Source: Bacteroides caecimuris (GTDB taxonomy: Bacteria > Bacteroidota > Bacteroidia > Bacteroidales > Bacteroidaceae). From it: a stretch of 64,000 nucleotides of DNA. The notes beneath the pieces were generated by a model that worked only from the letters and a program-made list of their open reading frames with translations, was not told the DNA's origin and made no database searches. Numbering within the stretch: the stretch's first letter is position 1; the number at the start of each line of letters is the position of its first letter. The translations under genes and the position numbers were made by a program. The stretch is from positions 2,356,001 to 2,420,000 of the forward strand of contig NZ_CP015401.2 in the NCBI RefSeq assembly GCF_001688725.2. The letters run 5' to 3'. Shown here in pieces: positions 43,904 to 53,831 of this stretch.

Positions 43904-44934
43904 TTAATCCGTTGTTCCTCTTCCAGTTTACAAATCAGTAATGTATTATCTTTCTCTGCGATGATATATCCATCCAGTCCTTGAACAACAACTCGTTTTT
44001 CTTCGCTGGCATGCACAATACAATTCTTACTGTCATACAAACGTATATCGGTTCCTACCGTAGCATTTCCCGATTTATCTTGTGGTAAAAGACCGCGAAG
44101 TGCTCCCCATGTGCCTAAATCCGACCAGCCGAAAGAAGCCGGTAACACGTAAATTGCCTCCGCTTTTTCCATCACCGCATAGTCGATAGAAATACTTTCG
44201 CAAGTCGGGAATAACTTTTTGATTGTTTCATTTTCTTTTTCCGTATAGAAATCCGGGAAAATACGGTCAAAAATCTGTGCGATACCCGGAGCATATACAC
44301 GCATCACGGAAGTGATAGTACGCACGTTCCACACAAAGATTCCCGCATTCCAGAAGAAATTACCTTCCGCCAAATACTTTTCTGCTGTCTCTTTATCGGG
44401 TTTTTCCTTGAATGCGTCTACTGTATAAATTTCTTTATCTGTTTGAAGTTGGTTGGCAGCAGCAATATATCCGTAGCCTGTCTCCGGACGAGTTGGCCGA
44501 ATACCTATTGTGACAATAGCACTGCTATCATCCGTAAAACGAAGTGCTTTCTCCATCACTCTACGGAACTCGCTCGTATCGATGACTAATGCATCCGAAG
44601 GAGTTACTACAATGTTAGCATAGGGATGCTTCTTTTTGATTTTCCAGCAAGCAAACGCGATACAAGGTGCCGTATTTCGTGCACAGGGTTCCGCTAAAAT
44701 ATTACTTTCCGGAATTTCCGGCAACTGCTCCCGAACAATATCAATGTATTTTTCAGAAGTTACCACCCACATATTTTCTCTGGGGCAAACACCATCAAAC
44801 CGGTCTGCCGTCAATTGAATCAGTGATCGGCCACATCCCATTACATCAATAAATTGTTTAGGACATTCCGGAGTGCTCATCGGCCAGAAACGGCTCCCTA
44901 TGCCACCAGCCATTATTACAACATGATTATCCAT
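43888..44934 (-). CDS. manC: Mannose-1-phosphate guanylyltransferase
   Basis: A 348-residue enzyme making GDP-mannose from mannose-1-phosphate and GTP, the precursor for mannose and fucose in surface glycans. It is the short monofunctional type without the C-terminal isomerase cupin. Motifs: VIMAGGIGSRFWPMST and CPKQF near the N-terminus, the ARNTAPCIA segment, VTPSDALV, VDAFKEKPD with the product-binding lysine, and WNAGIFVWN. A strong ribosome-binding site (CAGGAGG, minus strand, 44950-44944) precedes the ATG, unusual in Bacteroides. Its last codons lie inside direct repeat copy B. Confidence 0.94.
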   Translation of the reverse strand: MDNHVVIMAGGIGSRFWPMSTPECPKQFIDVMGCGRSLIQLTADRFDGVCPRENMWVVTSEKYIDIVREQLPEIPESNILAEPCARNTAPCIAFACWKIKKKHPYANIVVTPSDALVIDTSEFRRVMEKALRFTDDSSAIVTIGIRPTRPETGYGYIAAANQLQTDKEIYTVDAFKEKPDKETAEKYLAEGNFFWNAGIFVWNVRTITSVMRVYAPGIAQIFDRIFPDFYTEKENETIKKLFPTCESISIDYAVMEKAEAIYVLPASFGWSDLGTWGALRGLLPQDKSGNATVGTDIRLYDSKNCIVHASEEKRVVVQGLDGYIIAEKDNTLLICKLEEEQRIKEFSK

Positions 44935-45069
44935 ACCTATTATCCTCCTGTAAAAAAAATACTATTTTAAATAAGCGCGCAAGTTACATTAAAATGTCCA
45001 AAACAGCAAATAAAGACCAAGAGTATTTAATTTTCCAACTGAATAATCGAAAAATTGTATTTCTACAAT

Positions 45070-45110
45070 AATAAACAAAGGCCGCTCTCGAATAATAAGA
45101 ACGACCTTTG
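45070..45110 (-). terminator. Terminator of the glmS-purF-carAB operon
   Basis: Arms 45076-45088 and 45098-45110 form a 13-bp stem with two wobble pairs, 29 bp after the carB stop. On the minus strand it is followed by TTTATTATTG. Confidence 0.75.
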
Positions 45111-45139
45111 TCTTTTCATTTCAATAGAATATAATCATT

Positions 45140-48100
45140 TTATTTATATTCTGCCCAACTCTTGATAGCTATATCATCCACAGTCATCGTACAGAATGCA
45201 TTGATAAATGCACTAGCCAGACGAGCGTTCGTAATCAACGGAATATTTAAATCGATGGCAGCACGACGGATTTTATACCCATTACTTAATTCTCCGGAAG
45301 TCAAGTTCTTCGGTATATTAACTACCATATCTATTTCCTTACTATGAAGCATCTCCAACGCCTGCGGATGTCCCTCTTCACTCGGCCAATAAACATGAGT
45401 ATTCTCAATACCGCTCTCGGCAAGCGCTTTATGTGTACCGCCCGTTGCAAAGAGTTTATATCCCTTATTCACCAACATACGGGCTGCATCCATCATATCC
45501 GCTTTTTGCTTCATGGTACCCGTGGAAAGCAAGATATTCTTCTTCGGAATACGATAGCCTACAGAAAGCATTGCTTTCAATACGGCACAAGAAGTATCCA
45601 TACCAATACAACCTACTTCACCAGTGGAAGCCATATCTACCCCCAACACCGGATCCGCTTTCTGCAAACGGTTGAAGGAGAACTGTGAAGCCTTGATTCC
45701 CACATAGTCCAGTTCGAAAAGATTCTTTTCCGGTTTTTCGACAGGCAGGCCGAGCATAACCTTAGTTGCCAGTTCGATAAAATTAATCTTCAGTACCTTG
45801 CTGACAAATGGGAAAGAACGACTGGCACGCAAGTTACATTCAATCACCTTGATATCGTTGTCTTTTGCCAGATACTGAATATTAAACGGACCGGAGATAT
45901 TCAAAGCCTTGGCAATCTCACGGCTGATACGCTTGATACGGCGAACAGTTTCTACATATAGCTTCTGTGGCGGGAACTGAATAGTCGCGTCACCGGAGTG
46001 TACTCCTGCAAATTCGATATGCTCACTAATAGCGTATGCCACAATTTCGCCATTCTGCGCCACAGCATCCATTTCTACTTCCTTGGCATGTTCAATAAAC
46101 TGACTTACTACTACCGGATGTTTTTTCGAGACATTGGCTGCCAGTTTCAGGAAACGTTCCAGTTCTTCCTGATTGGAACAAACATTCATTGCAGCTCCCG
46201 AAAGTACATAAGAAGGACGGACAAGTACAGGAAAACCTACTTCTTCAACAAACTCCTGAATGTCATCCATAGATGTTAATTCACGCCAACGGGGCTGATC
46301 TACACCGATACGGTCGAGCATGGCAGAGAATTTCTCACGATCTTCAGCGTTGTCAATGCTCTTGGCACTTGTGCCAAGGATATTGATATGCTGTGCATCC
46401 AGACGCAAAGCAAGATTATTTGGAATCTGACCGCCGGTAGATACAATTACCCCATGCGGATTCTCAAGCTCCAGAATATCCATCACACGTTCAAAAGTCA
46501 ATTCGTCGAAGTACAAGCGATCGCACATATCGTAGTCCGTAGATACGGTTTCAGGATTATAGTTAATCATCACGCTGCGCCATCCTTCTTTACGAATAGT
46601 ATTCAAAGCCTGCACACCGCACCAGTCAAATTCTACGGAAGAACCGATACGATAAGCACCAGACCCTAATACGACAATGGATTTATGATCGCCCAAATAA
46701 TGAACATCATTTGCCACGCCGCTATAAGTAAGATACAGATAATTGGTTTGTGCCGGATATTCGGCAGCCAAAGTATCGATCTGCTTCACTACCGGAAGAA
46801 TACCCGCCTCTTTACGATGTTTGCGGACATAAAGAATACCATCCTCCATATCACCTTCGTAGCCGATGGCACGGGCAACCTGGAAATCAGAGAAACCTTG
46901 AACCTTGGCTTTACGAAGCAGTTCGTTTGGCAGATCGGCAATCTGTTTGTGATTATTTCCCCAGCTATGCAGTTCTTCGGAAGTCTGCATGATATTCATC
47001 AATTTCTGAAGGAACCATTTATCAATCTTAGTCAGTTCGTGTACCTGATCGATGGTATAGCCGGCACGAAAAGCCTTCGAGATAACAAAAATACGTTTAT
47101 CAGTCGGGTCGCGCAAAGCCTTGTCAATATCCTGAATAACCAGCTCCTTGTTTTCTACAAAACCATGCATCCCCTGTCCTATCATGCGGAGCCCTTTCTG
47201 AATCGCTTCTTCAAACGTGCGTCCGATAGCCATCACCTCACCGACAGATTTCATAGAAGATCCCAATTCTTTATCTACACCGTGGAATTTACCCAAATCC
47301 CAACGTGGAATCTTACATACAACATAATCCAGTGCCGGTTCGAAGAAAGCAGAAGTAGTCTTTGTTACAGAGTTCTTCAGGTCGAAGAGTCCGTAACCCA
47401 GTCCCAATTTGGCCGCAACGAAAGCCAGCGGATAACCCGTTGCCTTAGATGCCAAAGCCGATGAGCGGGAAAGACGGGCATTTACTTCAATCACCCGATA
47501 ATCTTCGGATTCGGGGTCGAAGGCATATTGTACATTACATTCGCCCACAATACCGATGTGGCGGATGATACGTATTGCCAGTTCCCGGAGTTTATGATAT
47601 TCTTTGTTCGTAAGCGTTTGTGACGGAGCAATAACGATAGATTCACCGGTATGAATACCCAGAGGGTCGAAGTTTTCCATATTACAAACGGTGATACAGT
47701 TGTCGAAACGGTCACGTACCACTTCATATTCCACTTCTTTCCAACCACGAAGTGATTTCTCCACCAATACCTGCGGAGAGAAAGAGAACGCTTTTTCTAC
47801 AAGAATATCCAGTTGCTCTTCGTTATCACAGAAACCGGAGCCCAAACCACCCAAAGCGTAAGCAGCACGAACAATTACCGGATAACCCAGTTCTTTTGCT
47901 GCGCGACGCGCAGCTTCCACATTTTCTACGGCTTCACTCTTAATGGTCTTTACATTGATTTCATTCAATTTCTGAACGAAAAGTTCACGATCCTCGGTAT
48001 CCATAATGGCCTGTACCGGAGTACCAAGTACTTTTACATTATATTTTTCAAGAATACCTTCCTTATACAATGCCACTCCACAGTTCAAGGCTGTCTGACC

Positions 48101-48367
48101 ACCGAACGCCAGCATAATGCCTTCCGGTTTTTCTTTCTGAATCACTTTCTCTACGAAATACGGAGTCACCGGGAGGAAGTAGATTTGATCCGCCACTCCT
48201 TCGGACGTTTGTACCGTAGCAATATTAGGATTGATAAGAATCGTTTCAATGCCTTCTTCTTTCAAGGCTTTGAGTGCCTGCGAACCGGAATAGTCAAACT
48301 CACCGGCCTCACCGATCTTCAGGGCACCGGAACCCAACAGCAATACTTTCTTTATATTTTCTTTCAT
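45140..48367 (-). CDS. carB: Carbamoyl-phosphate synthase, large subunit
   Basis: A 1075-residue CarB, the normal length, making carbamoyl phosphate for pyrimidines and arginine from bicarbonate, ammonia and two ATP. Two homologous ATP-grasp halves are visible (LLLGSGALKIGEAGEFDYSG at the start and VVLGSGAYRIGSSVEFDWCG near 555). A C-terminal allosteric MGS-like domain follows (near 935, STGTMKQKADMMDAARML). The ATG at 48367 (MKENIKKVLLLGSG) is chosen over a GTG at 48391. It is the last gene of the operon, fed by CarA encoded just upstream. Confidence 0.97.
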   Translation of the reverse strand: MKENIKKVLLLGSGALKIGEAGEFDYSGSQALKALKEEGIETILINPNIATVQTSEGVADQIYFLPVTPYFVEKVIQKEKPEGIMLAFGGQTALNCGVALYKEGILEKYNVKVLGTPVQAIMDTEDRELFVQKLNEINVKTIKSEAVENVEAARRAAKELGYPVIVRAAYALGGLGSGFCDNEEQLDILVEKAFSFSPQVLVEKSLRGWKEVEYEVVRDRFDNCITVCNMENFDPLGIHTGESIVIAPSQTLTNKEYHKLRELAIRIIRHIGIVGECNVQYAFDPESEDYRVIEVNARLSRSSALASKATGYPLAFVAAKLGLGYGLFDLKNSVTKTTSAFFEPALDYVVCKIPRWDLGKFHGVDKELGSSMKSVGEVMAIGRTFEEAIQKGLRMIGQGMHGFVENKELVIQDIDKALRDPTDKRIFVISKAFRAGYTIDQVHELTKIDKWFLQKLMNIMQTSEELHSWGNNHKQIADLPNELLRKAKVQGFSDFQVARAIGYEGDMEDGILYVRKHRKEAGILPVVKQIDTLAAEYPAQTNYLYLTYSGVANDVHYLGDHKSIVVLGSGAYRIGSSVEFDWCGVQALNTIRKEGWRSVMINYNPETVSTDYDMCDRLYFDELTFERVMDILELENPHGVIVSTGGQIPNNLALRLDAQHINILGTSAKSIDNAEDREKFSAMLDRIGVDQPRWRELTSMDDIQEFVEEVGFPVLVRPSYVLSGAAMNVCSNQEELERFLKLAANVSKKHPVVVSQFIEHAKEVEMDAVAQNGEIVAYAISEHIEFAGVHSGDATIQFPPQKLYVETVRRIKRISREIAKALNISGPFNIQYLAKDNDIKVIECNLRASRSFPFVSKVLKINFIELATKVMLGLPVEKPEKNLFELDYVGIKASQFSFNRLQKADPVLGVDMASTGEVGCIGMDTSCAVLKAMLSVGYRIPKKNILLSTGTMKQKADMMDAARMLVNKGYKLFATGGTHKALAESGIENTHVYWPSEEGHPQALEMLHSKEIDMVVNIPKNLTSGELSNGYKIRRAAIDLNIPLITNARLASAFINAFCTMTVDDIAIKSWAEYK

Positions 48368-48387
48368 TGATTCTACTTTCTGGTTCA

Positions 48388-48420
48388 CCACAGATTACAC
48401 AGATTAACACAGATTTTTTA
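48388..48420. repeat. Interspersed repeat CAGATTACACAGATTAACACAGATT
   Basis: Three near-tandem CACAGATTA units between carA and carB, a type of short repeat scattered between genes in many Bacteroidota. It sits in the carA-carB intercistronic RNA. Confidence 0.6.
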
Positions 48421-48440
48421 TAATCCGTGATGAATATGGG

Positions 48441-49589
48441 TTATAATAGTTTTACAAATTCGTCGAACAGGAATTCCGTATCCGTAGGTCCACTCGCTGC
48501 TTCCGGATGGAATTGTGCAGAAAACCAAGGGTTTCTTTTATGCTTGATTCCTTCGTTAGAGCCATCATTCATATTAATAAATAACGGTTCCCAATCTGCA
48601 CTCAACGTTTTATTGTCTACGGCATAACCGTGATTTTGCGAAGTGATGAAGCAACGTTCAGTGCCTACCATACGCACCGGTTGGTTATGGCTACGGTGAC
48701 CGTATTTCAATTTATAAATCTTGGCTCCTCCCGCTTTTGAAAGCAGTTGGTTACCCATGCAGATTCCGAAGATAGGCAGTTTCTCGTTTGACATTGCCTT
48801 ACGGATATTCTGCACCGCGGCATCACAAGTATCCGGGTCACCCGGTCCGTTAGAAATAAACAGTCCGTCAAATTCGAGTCCGTTATAATCATAATCCCAA
48901 GGAACACGAATCACCTCAACATTACGTTTCAGCAGACAACGAATGATATTAGTCTTCACACCGCAATCTACCAAAACCACTTTCTTAAGTTGTGAGTTAA
49001 AACTTGAAAGTTGAGAGTTGAGTTGCTCAATAGGAGTCGTTAATGGGAAAGAATGGGAGGTTCCGTCGGGAAGATAAGAGGTTATTTCTTTGCAGCTTAC
49101 TCTGTCTACATAATTAATACTTTCATAATCTTCCATGTTCAATTCTTCATTCTCAACTTCATCGAAAACGATTTTCCCCATCATTACTCCATGTTCACGA
49201 AGAACTTTCGTCAACTCGCGTGTGTCAATGCCCGTGATACCAGGAACCTTTTCGCGTTTCAACCAATCACCGAGGCTCTCCACAGCATTCCAATGGCTGT
49301 ATTCATAAGAATAGTCACTTACGATAATCGCTTCCGCGTGGATCTTCTCACTTTCCATGAAAGTGGCAAGTCCATTCGGCTCGATAGTAAAAGGAGGAAC
49401 ACCGTAGTTACCTACCAAAGGATAGGTAAGCGTCATCAACTGTCCGGCGTATGAAGGGTCAGTGAGGCTCTCCGGATATCCGGTCATGGCAGTATTAAAC
49501 ACTACTTCGCCCGCCACCGGCTTCTCGTAGCCAAACGACTTACCGGAAAACCGGCTCCCGTCGTCAAGGATTAATGTCACATTTCTCAT
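48441..49589 (-). CDS. carA: Carbamoyl-phosphate synthase, small subunit
   Basis: A 382-residue CarA that hydrolyses glutamine and passes ammonia to CarB. The N-terminal CPSase_sm_chain domain has VFNTAMTGYPESLTDPSYAGQ near 30-50. The C-terminal class I amidotransferase domain has LFISNGPGDPDTC, the nucleophile elbow FGICMGNQLL, SQNHGYAVD and AQFHPEAASGP with the catalytic His/Glu. An odd serine-rich stretch (QLNSQLSSFNSQLKK, about 188-202) is inserted between the domains and may be a repeat that entered the gene. It is 27 bp after purF. Confidence 0.97.
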   Translation of the reverse strand: MRNVTLILDDGSRFSGKSFGYEKPVAGEVVFNTAMTGYPESLTDPSYAGQLMTLTYPLVGNYGVPPFTIEPNGLATFMESEKIHAEAIIVSDYSYEYSHWNAVESLGDWLKREKVPGITGIDTRELTKVLREHGVMMGKIVFDEVENEELNMEDYESINYVDRVSCKEITSYLPDGTSHSFPLTTPIEQLNSQLSSFNSQLKKVVLVDCGVKTNIIRCLLKRNVEVIRVPWDYDYNGLEFDGLFISNGPGDPDTCDAAVQNIRKAMSNEKLPIFGICMGNQLLSKAGGAKIYKLKYGHRSHNQPVRMVGTERCFITSQNHGYAVDNKTLSADWEPLFINMNDGSNEGIKHKRNPWFSAQFHPEAASGPTDTEFLFDEFVKLL

Positions 49590-49616
49590 TCTTATTATTG
49601 AATCGTTGTATGGTTG

Positions 49617-51500
49617 TTAGAATTGATACATTTGTTCTATATAGTCGATGAACGCCCGGTTCACCATTTTCACACCACCCGGTGTAGGGTAGTTACCGCT
49701 AAAATACCAGTCGCCTTTATGATGCGGACAAGCCTCGTGCAATCCCTCCAACGGTTGATAGACGATTTCCACTTTCGCCTTGGTTCCCTTGGGTGTCAGC
49801 AGTTCTACCATTTTGGCAGAGATTTCCTCATCAGTGAACGGAGCATAAATGTCTTTCACATAGTTTACCATCTGCTCTTTCGGCAGTCCTACCTGCTCTT
49901 TCGATTTACGGTAGGCGGCCGCAATCACATCTTTCATATCCCGTTCCTTTAAAAGTTCTACAGCAGCCCTGAAGGCGATAAACTCGCTCATCTTTGCCAT
50001 ATCAATACCGTAATAGTCAGGATAACGCACCTGCGGAGAAGAAGATACGATGACAATCTTCTTCGGACCGAGACGGTCGAGAATACCGATAATACTTTGT
50101 TTCAGCGTAGTGCCACGCACAATGCTGTCATCGATAATCACCAAATTATCGACACCGGGTACAAGACTTCCGTATGTAATATCATACACATGGGCAGCCA
50201 AATCATTACGGCTGTTTCCTTCGGCGATGAACGTACGGAGCTTAATATCCTTGATTGCCACCTTTTCGCTACGAATACGACGGGAAAGAATAACTTCTAA
50301 CTCCTCCATATTCGGGTTATGCCCCAATGCAGCGATCTGCTGCACTTTCTCCTCATTCAAGTAATCATCCAGTCCCTGCAACATTCCGTAGAAAGCAACC
50401 TCCGCAGTGTTAGGAATAAAAGAGAAGACCGTATGATCGATGTCATTATTGATTGCTTTCAATATTCTCGGAACCAACTTTTCGCCCAGCCGTTTTCTTT
50501 CTTTATAAATATCAACATCACTGCCACGGGAGAAATAGATACGTTCGAAAGAACAAGCCTGATTTTCACGCGGCTTATTGATTTGCGAAGTACGTATCTT
50601 ACCCTCTTTGCTAATCAGCAATGCCTGCCCCGGTTGCAGTTCCTTGATTTCCTCAAACGGAACATTCAAAGCTGTCTGGATAACCGGACGTTCGGAAGCA
50701 AGAACAGCTATCTCGTCATCCTGATACCAAAATGCAGGCCGGATGCCCCACGGGTCACGGATAGCGAAAGATTCACCGCTTCCGGTCAATCCGCAAATAA
50801 CATACCCCCCATCCCATTCGCGACTGGAAGTACGCAGTACGTTTGCCAAATCAATATGTTCTTCTATATAATGCGTGATGCCCATGCCCGTAAGCCCTTC
50901 GGCTTCGGCAAGATTGAATACACGCTCCACTTCACGGTCCAGACGGTGTCCCACCTGTTCCAACATGATATATGTATCGGCATATTTACGCGGATGCTGA
51001 CCAATGGCAGTGATACGGGCAAATATTTCATCCACATTCGTCATATTGAAGTTTCCGCAAAGAGCGAGATTCTTGGCACGCCAGTTATTTCTTCTTAAGA
51101 ATGGATGCACGTATGAGATTCCGGATTTTCCCGTAGTGGAGTAACGAAGATGCCCCATATATACTTCCCCGGCAAAAGGCAGGAGTCGTTTGGCATACGC
51201 AGCATCATGCAACTGTTCGGGAGTGAGCTCCTTAAAATTGTTTTGAACATTTTCAAAAATCTCCGTAATAGCTCCGGAGCCTAAAGCACGTTCACGAAAC
51301 ATATATTCTTCACCCGGATTTGCTTCCAGTTTCACACATGCCAGCCCCGCACCTTCCTGTCCACGATTATGTTGTTTCTCCATCAACAGGTAGAGCTTAT
51401 TAAGACCGTACATCCATGTTCCGTACTTTTTCTCGTAATACTCCAACGGTTTAAGCAAGCGTATCATGGCAACGCCACATTCATGTTTCAATTGTTCCAT
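49617..51500 (-). CDS. purF: Amidophosphoribosyltransferase-family protein, long form
   Basis: A 627-residue PurF-type enzyme, longer than the usual 470-510. The Ntn amidotransferase domain starts after a short leader that would be clipped to expose Cys8 (KHECGVAMIRLL); NRGQEGAGLA, GHLRYSTTG and LCGNFNMTN are also typical. The phosphoribosyltransferase domain has the PRPP loop VIIDDSIVRGTTLKQSI (about 455) and SSPQVRYPDYYGID. PurF makes phosphoribosylamine, the first step of purine synthesis. The extra C-terminal 110 residues are a Bacteroidota feature. Whether this is the main PurF or a paralogue cannot be told here. Confidence 0.85.
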   Translation of the reverse strand: MEQLKHECGVAMIRLLKPLEYYEKKYGTWMYGLNKLYLLMEKQHNRGQEGAGLACVKLEANPGEEYMFRERALGSGAITEIFENVQNNFKELTPEQLHDAAYAKRLLPFAGEVYMGHLRYSTTGKSGISYVHPFLRRNNWRAKNLALCGNFNMTNVDEIFARITAIGQHPRKYADTYIMLEQVGHRLDREVERVFNLAEAEGLTGMGITHYIEEHIDLANVLRTSSREWDGGYVICGLTGSGESFAIRDPWGIRPAFWYQDDEIAVLASERPVIQTALNVPFEEIKELQPGQALLISKEGKIRTSQINKPRENQACSFERIYFSRGSDVDIYKERKRLGEKLVPRILKAINNDIDHTVFSFIPNTAEVAFYGMLQGLDDYLNEEKVQQIAALGHNPNMEELEVILSRRIRSEKVAIKDIKLRTFIAEGNSRNDLAAHVYDITYGSLVPGVDNLVIIDDSIVRGTTLKQSIIGILDRLGPKKIVIVSSSPQVRYPDYYGIDMAKMSEFIAFRAAVELLKERDMKDVIAAAYRKSKEQVGLPKEQMVNYVKDIYAPFTDEEISAKMVELLTPKGTKAKVEIVYQPLEGLHEACPHHKGDWYFSGNYPTPGGVKMVNRAFIDYIEQMYQF

Positions 51501-51504
51501 CTAT

Positions 51505-51612
51505 ACTATTTACGATTTGACGATTTACTATTTACTATTTAAATTACCACTGTCAATCAAACAACTTACTATCTATCATTGATTCTTCAATCGTAAATAG
51601 TAAATTGTCTAA
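51505..51612. repeat. AT-rich inverted repeat of TTTACTATT units
   Basis: GACGATTTACTATTTACTATTT-like units (51518-51540) face their inverse near 51588-51612 in the glmS-purF gap. The same units occur at 58437-58545. They would form a hairpin in the operon mRNA. Confidence 0.65.
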
Positions 51613-51624
51613 TTGTAAATCACA

Positions 51625-53469
51625 TTACTCCACCGTTACCGACTTCGCCAGATTTCTCGGCTGGTCTACATCCATCCCCTTACATACCGCAATATGATAA
51701 GCAAGAAGCTGGAGAGGTACCGTCGTAATTAACGGATCGAGACATTCTATTGTTTCAGGAAGTTCGATACTACAATCGGCAATCTTGCTGATAACCGTAT
51801 CTCCCTTCGTAACGAACGCAATCACTTTTCCCTTCCTCGCCTTGATCTCCTGAATATTACTTAGCACTTTTTCGTACAGTCCATTCTGCGTCGCAATCAC
51901 CACTACCGGCATTTCCGCGTCAATCAAGGCAATCGGTCCGTGCTTCATCTCGGCAGCCGGATAACCTTCGGCGTGAATATAAGATATTTCTTTCAATTTC
52001 AATGCACCTTCCAAGGCAACAGGATAACTATATCCGCGTCCCAGGTAAATAAAGTTATGTGCATACGTGAAAGTTTTCGATAATTCTGCCAGGGTATCAT
52101 TCAGTTTCAGCACTTCTTTCATCTTCTCCGGAATATGATTTAATTCCTGTACAATTGAAAGATAATGCCGTTCGTCAATTGTTCCTTTCGCTTTGGCAAG
52201 CGTCAATGCCAGCATTGCCAACACAGTGACCTGTCCGGTAAACGCTTTGGTGGAAGCGACTCCGATTTCCGGACCTACGTGGATATACGAACCGGTGTGA
52301 GTGGCACGGGGAATAGAAGACCCGATAGCATTGCAAATACCATATATAAATGCTCCGCGGCTTTTTGCCAATTCTACAGCAGCCAAAGTATCCGCAGTCT
52401 CACCGCTTTGGGAGATTGCTATCACTACATCCTGTCCGTCAATCACCGGATCACGGTAACGGAATTCGGAAGCATACTCCACTTCCACCGGTATGCGGCA
52501 GAAACTTTCAATCAAATGCTTACCAATCAGTCCGGCATGCCAAGAAGTTCCGCAGGCAACGATAATAAACCGCTTGGCATTCAGCAGCTTTTCCCGATGA
52601 TCGATCACAGCGGAAAGTACCACATTGTCTGCTTCCACATTGATACGTCCGCGCATACAATCATGAATACAATCGGGCTGTTCGAAAATCTCTTTCAACA
52701 TAAAATGCGGATATCCCCCTTTTTCCAGCTGGCCGAGATTAAGCTCCACCCTTTTAATTTCAGGTGTCATTTCAACATTACTCAAGTTGACCACCTTCAA
52801 TTCTTTTCCCAGATGGAGAACAGCTATTTCTCCGTCTTCCAGATAAACCACCTTATCTGTATATTCTACAATCGGAGTGGCATCCGAAGCAAGGAAGAAC
52901 TCGTCCGCTCCAATCCCCACTACCAGCGGGCTACTCTTACGGGCAGCAATAATCTCATTGGGATGCTCTTTATCAAGAATCGCAATCGCATAGGCACCAA
53001 TCACTTCTCCCAACGCCAATTGAACGGCTGTCAGCAAACTGACTTGATTAGTGACTTTCATGTATTCTATTAATTGAACAAGGACTTCGGTATCTGTACT
53101 ACTTTTAAAAATATAGCCTTTGGCTTGAAGTTTTTCTTTGAGAACGGCGTAGTTTTCAATAATACCGTTATGAATGAGAGCGAGCTTTTCGGAAGAAGAG
53201 TAATGAGGGTGGGCGTTAGCGGAACAAGGTTCCCCGTGAGTAGCCCAACGAGTATGGGCAATTCCGATTGTACCGGAAATATCTTTTTGTGTGACGAAAT
53301 TTTCAAGATCGGAGACTTTTCCTTTCGTCTTATACACATTTAACTGTCGGTCATCACTGATGATTGCTACCCCCGCGCTATCATATCCACGATACTCCAG
53401 TCGCTTCAGCCCTTTTATAAGGATAGGGTAGGCTTTTCGTTTACCAATATAGCCTACTATTCCACACAT
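51625..53469 (-). CDS. glmS: Glutamine-fructose-6-phosphate aminotransferase (isomerizing)
   Basis: A 614-residue GlmS, near the usual 609. It makes glucosamine-6-phosphate for peptidoglycan and lipopolysaccharide. The N-terminal Ntn domain has Cys2 (MCGIVGYIGKRKAYPIL), RLEYRGYDSAG, HTRWATHGEP and HNGIIENY. The C-terminal part has two SIS domains (VACGTSWHAGLIGKHL near 300; GRGYSYPVALEGALKLKEISY near 475) and ends in the conserved DQPRNLAKSVTVE. No ribozyme-like leader was recognised; the -7 box TATATTTG at 53501-53494 lies 25 bp upstream. It heads the operon glmS-purF-carA-carB. Confidence 0.97.
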   Translation of the reverse strand: MCGIVGYIGKRKAYPILIKGLKRLEYRGYDSAGVAIISDDRQLNVYKTKGKVSDLENFVTQKDISGTIGIAHTRWATHGEPCSANAHPHYSSSEKLALIHNGIIENYAVLKEKLQAKGYIFKSSTDTEVLVQLIEYMKVTNQVSLLTAVQLALGEVIGAYAIAILDKEHPNEIIAARKSSPLVVGIGADEFFLASDATPIVEYTDKVVYLEDGEIAVLHLGKELKVVNLSNVEMTPEIKRVELNLGQLEKGGYPHFMLKEIFEQPDCIHDCMRGRINVEADNVVLSAVIDHREKLLNAKRFIIVACGTSWHAGLIGKHLIESFCRIPVEVEYASEFRYRDPVIDGQDVVIAISQSGETADTLAAVELAKSRGAFIYGICNAIGSSIPRATHTGSYIHVGPEIGVASTKAFTGQVTVLAMLALTLAKAKGTIDERHYLSIVQELNHIPEKMKEVLKLNDTLAELSKTFTYAHNFIYLGRGYSYPVALEGALKLKEISYIHAEGYPAAEMKHGPIALIDAEMPVVVIATQNGLYEKVLSNIQEIKARKGKVIAFVTKGDTVISKIADCSIELPETIECLDPLITTVPLQLLAYHIAVCKGMDVDQPRNLAKSVTVE

Positions 53470-53493
53470 ATTATGATATTTTTATTTCGACTG

Positions 53494-53501
53494 CAAATAT
53501 A
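53494..53501 (-). promoter_or_regulatory. -7 box of the glmS operon
   Basis: TATATTTG on the minus strand; possible -33 TTG at 53526-53524 (22-bp spacer). Confidence 0.5.
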
Positions 53502-53770
53502 CACATTACAAATAACATAAAGACAACAAAAGGCATATTTATTTGACAGAAACGCATAAAAAAGTTGCAAACACATCAAAAAGTTAAATAATATATTATT
53601 TTTAGCTCAAAAAGAAATAAATTACAATTAACCCACTATTAACTCAAAAGAGCTAACAAATTAAAAGTAAATCCCCTTCTTTTAATTACAAATTAGAAGA
53701 AGACAGGCTCTCCTTTTAATTTCGAGTTACAGAAAAGTTACATTTTACTATCATTTTGAAATCAAACAAC

Positions 53771-53778
53771 TAACTTTG
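53771..53778 (+). promoter_or_regulatory. -7 box of gltB
   Basis: TAACTTTG, 53 bp upstream of the ATG, without a good -33 box, which may mean activator dependence. Confidence 0.5.
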
Positions 53779-53831
53779 CCAAACAAATTAACACTTCAAT
53801 TAGGTGTTATCATACAATAAAGCTAGTAAGA

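Larger units (their letters stand above)
53470..53831. other. Divergent control region between glmS and gltB
   Basis: 362 bp without a gene. It carries the glmS -7 box (53501-53494, minus), an AT-rich middle with direct repeats of TTTTAATT (about 53677-53720), the gltB -7 box TAACTTTG (53771-53778) and a small hairpin AACAC/GTGTT (53790-53808) in the gltB leader. Its length suggests regulator sites for nitrogen control, none of which I can name. Confidence 0.5.

Noticed and set aside
46685..47464. 259-codon plus-strand frame inside carB
   Set aside because: Antisense shadow of a conserved CarB region; no start signals.
53470..53831. glmS ribozyme/riboswitch in the glmS leader
   Set aside because: The leader from the -7 box to the ATG is only about 20 nt, far too short for the ribozyme.
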